Below, in pieces: positions 31,399 through 39,719 of a stretch of 64,000 nucleotides of DNA (positions are counted from its first letter, which is position 1; each line of letters begins with the position of its first letter). This DNA comes from Actinomadura luteofluorescens. GTDB lineage: Bacteria; Actinomycetota; Actinomycetes; Streptosporangiales; Streptosporangiaceae. The notes below the pieces were generated by a model. The model was not told where the DNA came from and did not search any database. It saw only the letters and a program-made list of their open reading frames with translations. The stretch lies in assembly GCF_013409365.1 (NCBI RefSeq), contig NZ_JACCBA010000001.1, forward strand, positions 5,084,001 to 5,148,000. Direction: 5' to 3'. The position numbers and the translations under genes are program-made.

Positions 31399-32874
31399 AT
31401 GGATGATCTGCTCAACGAGGCATGGGCGTGGCTCGTCAAAAAACTGCTGGACTGGGCGCTGTCCACTTTCCAGACGTTCCTCACCTGGTGGATGAGCGAC
31501 AGCGCCTACAGCGTGCAGTTGACGGGTGAGAAGGGCGGAGTGCTCTTCATGCTCCGCGAGTACACCAACTGGCTGGTCGCCGCGATGGCGTTCGCCGGGT
31601 TCCTCGTCGCGGCCTTCAGGATCGCGATCCAGCGCAAGGGCGAACCCTTCCGGCAGGCGATGACCCAGTTCTTCGAACTGGCCGTCATCATCCTGACGCT
31701 GGCCACGCTGGTCAACCTGCTGAACATCGCCGGGGACAGGTACTCCCACTGGATCATCGAGGGCATGGGGCCGAAGGGCGACGCCTGGATCGACAACTGG
31801 AAGAACGGCCTCGACCTGCTCGGCGGCGACCAGGGCGACACGTCGTTCATCCTGGCCTTCTTCGCCCTCGCCGCCGCGCTCTCGTCGGCGATCCAGTTCG
31901 TGCTGATGCTCTTCCGGAGCGGCGCCCTGATCATCCTGGTCGGGATCCTGCCGGCCCTCGCCGCGGCGAGGTTCACCACCTACGGGAACGCCGCCTACCG
32001 GCAGTGCGTCGGCCTGCTGGTCTCCTTCGTCGTGGTCAAGCCGGTCATCGCGACGATCGATGGCGGGGCCCTGGCGCTGATGGCGTCCAATTACGAGGCC
32101 GACCGCCTCTTCGGCCTGGCCCTCGCCGCCGGGTCGGTGTTCGCCCTGCCGGCGACCATGCGCGCGGTGATGCCCGCGGCCACGGAGGGGCTCAGCTTCT
32201 TCGGCATCCGCCAGGTCGGCCACTTCACCTACGGCGGTACCGCGATGACCATGCGCGGACGGGCGGCGGGCTTCGTCACGGGCCTGCTGAGCGGCGGTAG
32301 CAGCGGCAGCGCGGCGACTCCGGTGCGCAGCAACCGGACGGGCGGCGGTGGCGGCGGTGGCGGCTGGGGCGGCGGCGGTAATCCGGGCGGCGGTTCAGGT
32401 GGCGGCGCACCGACTCCGCCTCCGAACAACGGCCCGGGCGGCGGACCCGGGGGCAATCCGGGCGGCGGCCAGGGTGGCGGCCCCGGGGGACCCGGCGGAC
32501 CCGGTGGCGGGCCGGGCGGCTCGCCCAGCGGCGCACCCGGCGGTAACACGGGCGGCGGTTCGGGCAACGGTCCGGGCGGTGGTCCGGACTACGGTTCGGG
32601 CGGGGATCCACAGGGCCCCTCGGGGGCCGACCCCTCCTCCAGCGCTCCCCCATATGACGTCCCCGCGTACGACGTTCCCGCGTACGACGTCCCTGATCCT
32701 GACTTCTCCTCCATCGGGGGCAACGGCAGTGAGGTTCCCAGCTACCGGCCCCCCGACCCCGGCTCCTCCTCGGGCGGACCCTCGGGCGGGAACCCCGGGC
32801 GTACACCGCCTTCCGGGAACAGCGGCCCGAGCGGCAGCACCGGTGGCGGGAGGGGTCCAAGTGGCAGTCCGTAG
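31399..32874 (+). CDS. TrbL/VirB6-like polytopic membrane protein with Gly/Pro-rich tail
   Basis: 491 residues from the ATG at 31399, which follows AGGTGG. About six membrane segments in residues 50-265 (for example NWLVAAMAFAGFLVAAFRIA, LAVIILTLATLVNLLNIAG, LLVSFVVVKPVIATIDGGAL), as in TrbL/VirB6 channel components. From about 310 on it is a low-complexity Gly/Pro/Ser tail with a triple YDVPA motif. The tail is encoded by very GC-rich DNA that could slip. Fits the inner-membrane channel part of the machine. Confidence 0.88.
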   Translation: MDDLLNEAWAWLVKKLLDWALSTFQTFLTWWMSDSAYSVQLTGEKGGVLFMLREYTNWLVAAMAFAGFLVAAFRIAIQRKGEPFRQAMTQFFELAVIILTLATLVNLLNIAGDRYSHWIIEGMGPKGDAWIDNWKNGLDLLGGDQGDTSFILAFFALAAALSSAIQFVLMLFRSGALIILVGILPALAAARFTTYGNAAYRQCVGLLVSFVVVKPVIATIDGGALALMASNYEADRLFGLALAAGSVFALPATMRAVMPAATEGLSFFGIRQVGHFTYGGTAMTMRGRAAGFVTGLLSGGSSGSAATPVRSNRTGGGGGGGGWGGGGNPGGGSGGGAPTPPPNNGPGGGPGGNPGGGQGGGPGGPGGPGGGPGGSPSGAPGGNTGGGSGNGPGGGPDYGSGGDPQGPSGADPSSSAPPYDVPAYDVPAYDVPDPDFSSIGGNGSEVPSYRPPDPGSSSGGPSGGNPGRTPPSGNSGPSGSTGGGRGPSGSP

Positions 32875-32898
32875 GCCGAAGGAATGAGGTGAACCGAC

Positions 32899-34380
32899 GT
32901 GGCGTCCGACTATCGTGAACCCACCTACGGGAACTGGCGGAAGCCGGTCTCCCCGGGGATCGGGCGGCTGGGGCTGGCCGGCACGCTGATCCTCATGATC
33001 GGGCTGATCACCATCACCCTGATCGCGACGGTGTCGCTGATGGTGAGCCTGATCGGCGTCGTGCTGCTGGGGCTGGTCATGCTGCCCCTGGTCATCCAGG
33101 ACGCGCACGGGCGGACCGCCCTCCAGTCGCTCACGGCGCGGGTGACCTGGTGGTCGGGGCGCTCCCAGGGGTGGCACCTCTACCGTTCGGGACCGCTCAG
33201 CGTCGTCCCGCACGGCTCGTGCCGGCTTCCGGGGCTGCTCGCGCAGTCCCGGCTGGTGGAGGGCCGCGACTCCTACGGGCGCCCGTTCGCCCTGGTCGTG
33301 ATCCCCTCGACGAAGCACTACACCGTGGTGTTGGAGTGCAACGCCGAGGGGGCGGCGCTGGTCGACCAGAGCCAGATCGACACGTGGGTCTCCCACTGGG
33401 GGCAGTGGATGGCCTCGCTCAGCTACGAGCCGGGCCTCGTCGCCGCGAGCGTGACCATCGAGACGGCCCCCGACACCGGGACGCGCCTCCGGGAGGAGAT
33501 CTACGCCAACACCGACCCGAACGCGCCCGAGCTGGCCCGGAAGGCCCTGGACGAGATCGTCTGGAACTACCCGGTGGGCAGCGCGCGGGTCTCCACCCGT
33601 ATCGCGGTCACCTACGCGGCCCTGCCGCACCTCGGAGGCAAGCGCCGCGACCAGGACGCCATGGTGCGGGAGATCGGGATGCGCATCCCCGGGCTGGTCT
33701 CCGGGCTGTCGATGACCGGCGCCGGGTCCGCCCGCGCGCTGACCGCGAAGGAGCTCGCCCGCGCCGTCCGGATCGCCTACGACCCGGACGCGCAGACGGT
33801 TCTGGAGTCCGCCGAGGACCAGGAGACGCGCTGGGAGGACGCAGGGCCGGTCGCGGCGCAGGAGTCGTGGGACCACTACGTCCACGACAGCGGCTGCTCC
33901 ATCACCTGGGGCATGTCGGAGGCGCCGCGGGGCGAGGTGCTGTCCAACGTGATGACCGGGCTGGTGGCCCCGCACCACGACATCGCCCGCAAGCGCGTCA
34001 CCTTCCTCTACCGGCCGCACGATCCGGCCTCCGCGGCCCGGATCGTGGAGCGGGACCGCCGCGACTCGCGGTTCCGTCTCGACGGCGCCTCCAGCGCCGC
34101 CCGGAACGAGATCGACGTCATGAAGAGCGACCAGTCGGCCCTGGAGGAGGCCCGGGGAGCGGGGGTCATCCGGTTCACCGTCCTCGTCACCGCCACCGTC
34201 CGCTCGGCCGACGAGCTTCCCGTCGCGGCGGCCGCCGTCGACACCCTCACGGGCCCCGCGCGGCTGCGGTTGCGGCAGATGTACGGGTCGCAGGCGTCGG
34301 CGTTCGCGGCCGCCCTCCCGCTGGGCATCGTCCTTCCCGACCACCTTCAGGTGCCGGCGCTTGTGAGGGAGTCCCTGTGA
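32899..34380 (+). CDS. SCO6880-like protein: PrgI-type membrane part plus VirB4 N-terminal-like domain
   Basis: 493 residues. The start GNWRKPVSPGIGRLGLAGTLILMIGLITI and two closely spaced membrane segments (about 26-70) resemble PrgI-type proteins. The large cytoplasmic part (about 75-493) has no ATPase motif but reads like the N-terminal domain of VirB4/TraC proteins (STKHYTVVLECNAEGAALVDQSQIDTWVSHWGQWMASL). I know this family as SCO6880-like. GTG start at 32899; the last four bases overlap the next gene (GTGA), which supplies the ATPase. The two probably act as one split VirB4. Confidence 0.85.
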   Translation: MASDYREPTYGNWRKPVSPGIGRLGLAGTLILMIGLITITLIATVSLMVSLIGVVLLGLVMLPLVIQDAHGRTALQSLTARVTWWSGRSQGWHLYRSGPLSVVPHGSCRLPGLLAQSRLVEGRDSYGRPFALVVIPSTKHYTVVLECNAEGAALVDQSQIDTWVSHWGQWMASLSYEPGLVAASVTIETAPDTGTRLREEIYANTDPNAPELARKALDEIVWNYPVGSARVSTRIAVTYAALPHLGGKRRDQDAMVREIGMRIPGLVSGLSMTGAGSARALTAKELARAVRIAYDPDAQTVLESAEDQETRWEDAGPVAAQESWDHYVHDSGCSITWGMSEAPRGEVLSNVMTGLVAPHHDIARKRVTFLYRPHDPASAARIVERDRRDSRFRLDGASSAARNEIDVMKSDQSALEEARGAGVIRFTVLVTATVRSADELPVAAAAVDTLTGPARLRLRQMYGSQASAFAAALPLGIVLPDHLQVPALVRESL

Positions 34381-35948
34381 GGCGTTCCGCGAAACAGGCC
34401 CCCGGCGGCGTGACCGCGGCGCCTCCCGCCGAACAGGACGGCGGGAAGGGGGGCGGGAAGGCGAAGAAGGGCAAGAAGGAGAAGCCCGAGCTCAAGCCGG
34501 GGTTCCGGGGGTTCACCCGCCGGGGCGGCGGCCGGGCCTCCTACGTGGAGATGCCTTCGGAATGGCGCGGCACCACGGTCCAGGTGTGCGGACTCTGGCC
34601 GTTCGGGGCCGGGTCGGGGACGCCGATGGTGGGGGTGCCGCTCGGCCGGGAGCTCACCACCGGCGCCGCGCTGTGCTGCGATCCGATCTCGTGGTTCCAG
34701 CGGGCGAACCTGATCCACAACCCGTCGGCCCTGCTGCTGGGCAAGCCGGGGCTGGGCAAGTCGACGCTGATCCGCCGCATGGTGGTCGGGCTGGTCGGGC
34801 AGGGGGTGTTCCCCATGGTCCTCGGCGACCTCAAACCCGACTACGTCGATCTGATCCGGGCGATGGGCGGGCAGATCATCAAGCTCGGCCGCGGGCTGGG
34901 CTCGCTGAACGTGCTCGACCCCGGCGCGACGGCCGGCGCGGCGGCCAGGCTCCCCGAGGCGGCGCGCAACAAGCTGATGGCCGACGCGCACGGCCGCCGG
35001 CTGAACATGGTCAGCGCGCTGGTCACGCTGCTGCGCGGGGCCCCGATCGCCGACACCGAGCGCACCGTCCTCAATGCGGCCCTGCGGGTACTGGACGAGC
35101 GCCACCGCGGCGTGCCCGTCCTGCCCGACCTCATCAAGGTGATCGACGACGGGCCGGAGCGGCTCCGCGCGGTGACCCTGGCGCGCGGGGACGAGGCGCG
35201 GTACCGCGCGGCCGTCGACCCGCTGCACGCCTCCCTGCTCGGCGTCCTGGACGGTCCGATGGGCGAGACGTTCGCGCACCAGACGACCACCGCCATCGAG
35301 CTGGACAATCCGGGCGGCGTCTGCATCGACATCAGCGGCATCGACGACGCCGACGCCGAGCTGCAGGCGGCCGTCCTGCTGGCGTGCTGGTCGGACGGGT
35401 TCGGCTCGATCGAGGCCGCGCACGCGCTGGCCGACGAGGGGCTCGAACCGCAGCGGCACTTCTTCGTCGTGCTCGACGAGCTGTGGCGGGTGCTGCGGTC
35501 CGGGCGGGGCCTGGTGGACCGGGTCGACGCCCTCACCCGCCTCAACCGGCAGCGCGGCACGGGTCAGGTGATGATCACGCACACCATGGCCGACCTGCTG
35601 TCGCTGAGCGACCGGGCGGACCGGCTCAAGGCCAAGGGCTTCGCCGAGCGCGCGGGCATGGTGATCTGCGGCGGGCTGCCGCAGGCGGAGATGCCGATGG
35701 TGAACGAGGTGGTCCGGATGTCCTCGATCGAGGAACGCATGATCGTCGACTGGTCCACGCCGCCGTCGTGGAACCCCGAGCTCGGGCGGGACAGCGAGCC
35801 CCCGGGACGGGGGAGGTTCCTGGTCAAGGTCGGCGGCCGGCCCGGCATCCCGTTCAAGGTGGAGCTCACCTCCGTCGAGCGGGACGTCAACGACACCAAC
35901 AAGCGCTGGACCAACTCGACCACGAGGCCTCCCGCCGGAGCCATCTGA
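34377..35948 (+). CDS. VirB4/TraC-like secretion ATPase
   Basis: 523 residues from the GTG at 34377. After a Lys/Gly-rich start comes a VirB4-type ATPase domain: Walker A GKPGLGKST (122-130), VLGDLKPDY (148-156), Walker B FFVVLDE (362-368) in HFFVVLDELWRVLR, and QVMITHTMADL, a sensor-like stretch. The motifs are intact, unlike those of the coupling protein at 24918. At about 520 residues it lacks the N-terminal third of ordinary VirB4, which the overlapping upstream gene appears to provide. Energises pilus or channel assembly. The operon ends at the terminator at 35963. Confidence 0.93.
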   Translation: MRRSAKQAPGGVTAAPPAEQDGGKGGGKAKKGKKEKPELKPGFRGFTRRGGGRASYVEMPSEWRGTTVQVCGLWPFGAGSGTPMVGVPLGRELTTGAALCCDPISWFQRANLIHNPSALLLGKPGLGKSTLIRRMVVGLVGQGVFPMVLGDLKPDYVDLIRAMGGQIIKLGRGLGSLNVLDPGATAGAAARLPEAARNKLMADAHGRRLNMVSALVTLLRGAPIADTERTVLNAALRVLDERHRGVPVLPDLIKVIDDGPERLRAVTLARGDEARYRAAVDPLHASLLGVLDGPMGETFAHQTTTAIELDNPGGVCIDISGIDDADAELQAAVLLACWSDGFGSIEAAHALADEGLEPQRHFFVVLDELWRVLRSGRGLVDRVDALTRLNRQRGTGQVMITHTMADLLSLSDRADRLKAKGFAERAGMVICGGLPQAEMPMVNEVVRMSSIEERMIVDWSTPPSWNPELGRDSEPPGRGRFLVKVGGRPGIPFKVELTSVERDVNDTNKRWTNSTTRPPAGAI

Positions 35949-35962
35949 CCGGCACGGTCGCC

Positions 35963-36010
35963 ACGGCGCCCGTCCTGCGGCAACGAGCCGCGGGGCGGGC
36001 GCCGTCTTTT
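35963..36010 (+). terminator. intrinsic terminator of the secretion operon
   Basis: Arms 35963-35981 and 35987-36005 pair over 19 bp (two G-U) around a 5-base AACGA loop, followed by CTTTT. It begins 14 bases after the VirB4-like stop codon. Among the strongest terminator signals in the window. Confidence 0.9.
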
Positions 36011-36066
36011 CGCGCGCCCTCTCGCGCGCGCCCTCTCGCGCGCGCCCTCTCGCGCGCGCCCCTGCG
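36011..36066. repeat. 14-bp tandem repeat
   Basis: Three exact copies of CGCGCGCCCTCTCG (36011-36052) and a fourth with changes (36053-36066), directly behind the terminator. Probably slippage in alternating GC sequence; no function evident. Confidence 0.9.
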
Positions 36067-36102
36067 CGCGCTCCTCGTGCTGCGCGCTCGCCTCACCAGA
36101 TC

Positions 36103-36131
36103 TTGAACAGATCGTATGGACCTATTGAATA
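36103..36131 (+). promoter_or_regulatory. predicted promoter of the catabolic operon in an AT-rich island
   Basis: TTGAAC (36103-36108), a 17-base spacer and TGAATA (36126-36131), inside a stretch far richer in A+T (about 36100-36155) than anything nearby. ATGGA/TCCAT arms (36116-36120, 36133-36137) flank the -10 box and may be part of an operator for the operon's GntR-type regulator. The 322-bp gap 35949-36270 otherwise holds only the terminator and 14-bp repeat. Confidence 0.5.
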
Positions 36132-36270
36132 TATCCATTAGGTGTTTTAGGTTGATGCGTCACGGAGACGCGTCGACATCGCAGGTCATCGCACCGGTGG
36201 TGTCCGGGACGGGCTGAGCCGCCCGCCCGGGGACGCCCGCCCTGGCTCTGCACGAGAGAAGGACCACGCC

Positions 36271-37056
36271 ATGTCCGAGTGGACGATCGACACCACCGTC
36301 GGCGAACTGCTGCGCCGCGAGCACGGCCGCGAGGACGGGGCGAGGATCACCGAAGGGTGGCCGGACCTCGACCTCGGCACCGCCTACCGGATCCAGGACG
36401 CCCTGCTCGCCCGCAAGGCGAGCGCCGGGCAGACCGTCGTCGGGGTGAAGCTCGGACTGACCTCGGTCGCGAAGCAGCGGCGGATGGGCGTCGACGTCCC
36501 GCTGACCGGCTGGCTCACCGACGCGATGGCCCTGACGCCCGGCGAGCCGCTGGCCGTGGGGGACTTCATCCACCCGCGCGTCGAGCCCGAGATCGCCTTC
36601 GTCATGGGCGCGCGGCTGAGCGGCCCGGGCGTCACGGCGGAGCAGGCGATGGGCGCGGTCCAGAGCGTGCACGCCGGGTTCGAGGTCATCGACAGCCGCT
36701 ACCGCGACTTCGACTTCGCCCTGCCGGACGTGGTGGCCGACAACGCCTCCGCCTGCCGTTTCGTCATCTCCGGCCACGCCGTCCCGCCCGGGGGACTCGA
36801 TCTGGCGGCGGAGTCCTGCCGGCTGGGTGTCGACGGCGACACCGTCGACACCGCGAACGGCGCGGCCGTCCTCGGGCACCCGGCCAACGCTCTCGCGCTC
36901 GCCGCCAACGGGCTGGCCGAGCGAGGGCTGGCCATCGAACCCGGCTGGATCGTCCTCACCGGCGGACTCACCGACGCCGTCCCCCTGCATCCCGGCGGCA
37001 CCGTCTCCGTGGCGTTCGACTCACTCGGAGCCCTGTCACTCACTGGAACCCACTAA
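36271..37056 (+). CDS. 4-oxalocrotonate decarboxylase / 2-oxopent-4-enoate hydratase family enzyme
   Basis: 261 residues, normal for the family. VVGVKLGLTSVAKQRRMGVDVPLTGWLTDAM (about 56-86) and FIHPRVEPEIAFVMG (about 98-112) are hallmarks of the DmpH/DmpE group in the fumarylacetoacetate-hydrolase superfamily; the Glu pair binds Mg. These enzymes decarboxylate 2-oxohex-3-enedioate or hydrate 2-oxopent-4-enoate in meta-cleavage pathways. The KxGLTSxAKQxxMGVD wording is closer to the decarboxylase, but the two are hard to separate by eye. First gene of the operon. Confidence 0.88.
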   Translation: MSEWTIDTTVGELLRREHGREDGARITEGWPDLDLGTAYRIQDALLARKASAGQTVVGVKLGLTSVAKQRRMGVDVPLTGWLTDAMALTPGEPLAVGDFIHPRVEPEIAFVMGARLSGPGVTAEQAMGAVQSVHAGFEVIDSRYRDFDFALPDVVADNASACRFVISGHAVPPGGLDLAAESCRLGVDGDTVDTANGAAVLGHPANALALAANGLAERGLAIEPGWIVLTGGLTDAVPLHPGGTVSVAFDSLGALSLTGTH

Positions 37057-37098
37057 CGCCCCACCGCGCCCACCGCGCCTTCGCCCAGGAGTACCGAC

Positions 37099-38094
37099 AT
37101 GTCCTTCTTCCAACGCGGCCGCCGCAGGCGCCTCACACCGCTCATCGCAGGCGCGGCCACCGCCGTGCTGGGGCTGACGGCCCTCACCGGCTGCGGTTCC
37201 GGCGCCGACGGCGAGGTCTCCGCCTCCGGCGAGGCGGAGGTGAAGCTCGGCGTCATCCCCATCATCGACATCGCCCCGGTGAAGCTCGGCATCAGCAAGG
37301 GCGTGTTCGCCCGCCACAAGCTGAACGTCACCACGCAGGACGCCCAGGGCGGCGCCGCCATCGTCCCCGCCGTGGTCAGCGGCGACTTCCAGTTCGGCTA
37401 CTCCAACCTCGTCAGCCTGCTCGTCGCCCGCGAGAAGGGCGTGCCGGTGACGATGGTCTCCGTCGGCGCCCGCGCCTCCGACGACCCGGTGAAGGACGGG
37501 TCCGGGCAGCTGATGACGGCGAACCCGGGGATCGCCAAGGTGGGCGACCTCAAGGGCAAGAAGATCGCGATCAACACCCTCAAGGGCATCAACGAGGTCG
37601 CCGTCGCGTCGGTCCTCAAGAAGAACGGGCTCGCGAAGGCCGACGTGACCCTGGTGGAGGTGCCCATCCCCAACATGCCCGCCGCGCTGAAGTCCGGCCA
37701 GGTGGACGCCGCGATGCTCAGCGAACCGTTCATCACGGTCACCAAGGGCCAGGGCGCCAGGCCGCTGCCGGTCAGCTACGCCGCGATGGGTGCGAACCTG
37801 CCGTTCGCCGGCTGGTTCACCTCCAAGCAGTACGCGGCCAAGAACCCCGACGTCGTGAAGCGCTTCTCCGCCGCGCTGAAGGAGTCCCTCCAGTACGCCG
37901 AGCAGCACCCGGACGAGGCGCGCGCCGCGCTGAACGGCTATCTGAAGCTGGAGCCGGGGCTCAGCGACAAGGCGACCCTGCCCGGCTGGAACCCGGAGGC
38001 CGGCAAGTCCGAGATCGCGCCGCTCGCCCAGCTCACCGTCGAGACCGGCCTGATCGGCAGCACCCGTCCGCTGGACGAGCTGTTCGCCCAGTGA
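37099..38094 (+). CDS. ABC importer substrate-binding lipoprotein (NMT1/SsuA/TauA type)
   Basis: 331 residues with a lipobox LTGC (Cys32) after a basic, hydrophobic signal. The mature part is a two-lobed binding protein: VKLGVIPIIDIAPVKLGISKGVFARHKLNV, then GGAAIVPAVVSGDFQFGYSN and LKGKKIAINTLKGINEVAV, the wording of SsuA/TauA/ThiY-type proteins. Such importers take up sulfonates, pyrimidine precursors or aromatic acids; the downstream ring-cleavage genes favour an aromatic acid. Followed by both permeases and the ATPase. Confidence 0.92.
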   Translation: MSFFQRGRRRRLTPLIAGAATAVLGLTALTGCGSGADGEVSASGEAEVKLGVIPIIDIAPVKLGISKGVFARHKLNVTTQDAQGGAAIVPAVVSGDFQFGYSNLVSLLVAREKGVPVTMVSVGARASDDPVKDGSGQLMTANPGIAKVGDLKGKKIAINTLKGINEVAVASVLKKNGLAKADVTLVEVPIPNMPAALKSGQVDAAMLSEPFITVTKGQGARPLPVSYAAMGANLPFAGWFTSKQYAAKNPDVVKRFSAALKESLQYAEQHPDEARAALNGYLKLEPGLSDKATLPGWNPEAGKSEIAPLAQLTVETGLIGSTRPLDELFAQ

Positions 38095-38133
38095 CATGCC
38101 GCGTGACATGACGAGTGACCTGACGAGGACATC

Positions 38134-38934
38134 ATGGTGATCAAGAGTCGGCGGCGCGGAGTCGCCGTGCCCGACCCGCTCCTCGGCCTGCTCGGAGTCG
38201 CCGCCTTCGCCGCCCTCCTGGAGGTGCTGCCGCGGACGGGCGTGATCTCACCGGACGAGCTGCCCCCGTTCAGCGCGATCGTCCGGGCACTGGGCGGTGA
38301 GGCCGGCAGCTCCGAGTTCTGGGGCGCGCTGCTCGACACGCTCCGGGGCTGGGGGTACGGGCTGGCCATCGCGGTCGCGGCCGGCCTGAGCCTGGGCCTG
38401 CTCATCGGCAGCGTCCCGGTCCTGCGCGAGGCGACCGCCTCGACCATCGAGTTCCTGCGCCCGATCCCCTCGGTCGCCCTCGTCCCGCTGGCCGTGCTGC
38501 TCTACGGCACGCGGCTCGGCTCGACGCTCCTGCTGGTGGTGTACGCCGCGAGCTGGCCCGTGCTGGTGCAGGCGATCCACGGGGTGCAGGACGTCGACCC
38601 CGTCGCCCGGGAGACCGCGGCCGCCTACCGGTTCTCCCGGTGGGGCCGGCTGCGGTACCTGATCTGGCCGACCGCGCTTCCTTACCTGCTGACGGGCGTG
38701 CGGCTCGCGGCCTCGGTGGCGCTGGTCCTGGCCGTCGCGGGCGAGCTCATCATCGGGTCCCCCGGTCTCGGCAGCGCGATCGGGCTGGCCCAGGCGAGCA
38801 ACGCCGTCGCCGAGATGTACGCGCTGATCTTCGTCACCGGCGCGCTCGGCGTCGGCGTGAACCTGCTGACCCGGGCGCTGGAGCGGCGCGTCCTGGCCTG
38901 GCACGCGTCGATGCGGACGGAGGTGCCGGCATGA
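38134..38934 (+). CDS. ABC importer permease (SsuC/TauC type)
   Basis: 266 residues, about six membrane segments. The inner-membrane coupling motif appears as ETAAAYRFSRWGRLRYLIWPTALPYLLTGVRLA (about 165-197), the EAA loop of binding-protein-dependent permeases. IEFLRPIPSVALVPLAVLLYG is typical of the SsuC group. Overlaps the next permease by four bases (ATGA). Confidence 0.94.
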   Translation: MVIKSRRRGVAVPDPLLGLLGVAAFAALLEVLPRTGVISPDELPPFSAIVRALGGEAGSSEFWGALLDTLRGWGYGLAIAVAAGLSLGLLIGSVPVLREATASTIEFLRPIPSVALVPLAVLLYGTRLGSTLLLVVYAASWPVLVQAIHGVQDVDPVARETAAAYRFSRWGRLRYLIWPTALPYLLTGVRLAASVALVLAVAGELIIGSPGLGSAIGLAQASNAVAEMYALIFVTGALGVGVNLLTRALERRVLAWHASMRTEVPA

Positions 38935-39719
38935 GGACCCTGCTCCGCGGCGCCGGACGGCTCGGCTACCTGCTCGGGCTGCCCGCGGTGCTGCTGACCC
39001 TCTGGTGGGTGCTGACCGCTTCGAGCACCGACTTCTACTTCCCCCCGCTGCGGACCATCCTGAGCGCGTTCGGCGAGACGTGGTTCTCCGGTCGCCTCGC
39101 CGACGACGTCCTCCCCAGCGTCGCCCGCCTGGCGGCCGGGTACCTCGGCGCGGTGGCGCTCGGCGTGACCCTCGGCGTCCTGCTGGGGTCCAGCCGCCGG
39201 GTCAGGCTGCTGGCCGAGCCCGTGCTGGAGTTCTTCCGCGCGGTCCCGCCGCCCGTCCTGATCCCGGTGCTGATGCTGTTCGTCGGCATCGGCGACACCA
39301 TGAAGATCACCGTCATCGTCATCGGGTCGATGTGGCCGGTGCTGCTCAACACCGCCGAGGGCGTCCGCGCCATCGACGAGGTGCTGGCCGACACCGCCCG
39401 CTCCTACGGCCTGACCGGGGCCGCCCGGCTGCGCCGCCTGGTGCTGCCGGCCGCCTCCCCGCAGATCGTCACCGGCATGCGGCAGGCGCTGTCGATCTCG
39501 ATCATCCTCATGGTGATCAGCGAGATGTTCGCCAGTTCCAGCGGCCTCGGCTACACGATCGTCCAGTTCCAGCGCGGGTTCGAGATCCCCGAGATGTGGA
39601 GCGGGATCCTCCTGCTCGGCCTGCTGGGGTTCCTGCTGTCGCTGCTGTTCGGGCGGTTCGAGGCGCGCGCGCTGCGCTGGTACCGGGGATGGCGCCAAGC
39701 CCAGAAAGGAAAGTCATGA
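38931..39719 (+). CDS. second ABC importer permease (SsuC/TauC type)
   Basis: 262 residues from the ATG at 38931, which follows GGAGG. Six membrane segments, with the EAA loop DTARSYGLTGAARLRRLVLPAASPQIVTGMRQA (about 151-183) and FFRAVPPPVLIPVLMLFVG before it. Two permease genes imply a heterodimeric channel, as in some TauABC-like aromatic importers; SsuC-type systems more often use one. Overlaps both neighbours by four bases. Confidence 0.94.
   Translation: MRTLLRGAGRLGYLLGLPAVLLTLWWVLTASSTDFYFPPLRTILSAFGETWFSGRLADDVLPSVARLAAGYLGAVALGVTLGVLLGSSRRVRLLAEPVLEFFRAVPPPVLIPVLMLFVGIGDTMKITVIVIGSMWPVLLNTAEGVRAIDEVLADTARSYGLTGAARLRRLVLPAASPQIVTGMRQALSISIILMVISEMFASSSGLGYTIVQFQRGFEIPEMWSGILLLGLLGFLLSLLFGRFEARALRWYRGWRQAQKGKS

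Noticed and set aside
24918..36010. Integrative conjugative element
   Set aside because: No relaxase, integrase, excisionase, att-type direct repeats or tRNA edge was found within the window; it stays possible if they lie elsewhere, but is not supported here.
36011..36066. CRISPR-like repeat array
   Set aside because: Head-to-tail 14-bp units without spacers; a simple tandem repeat.
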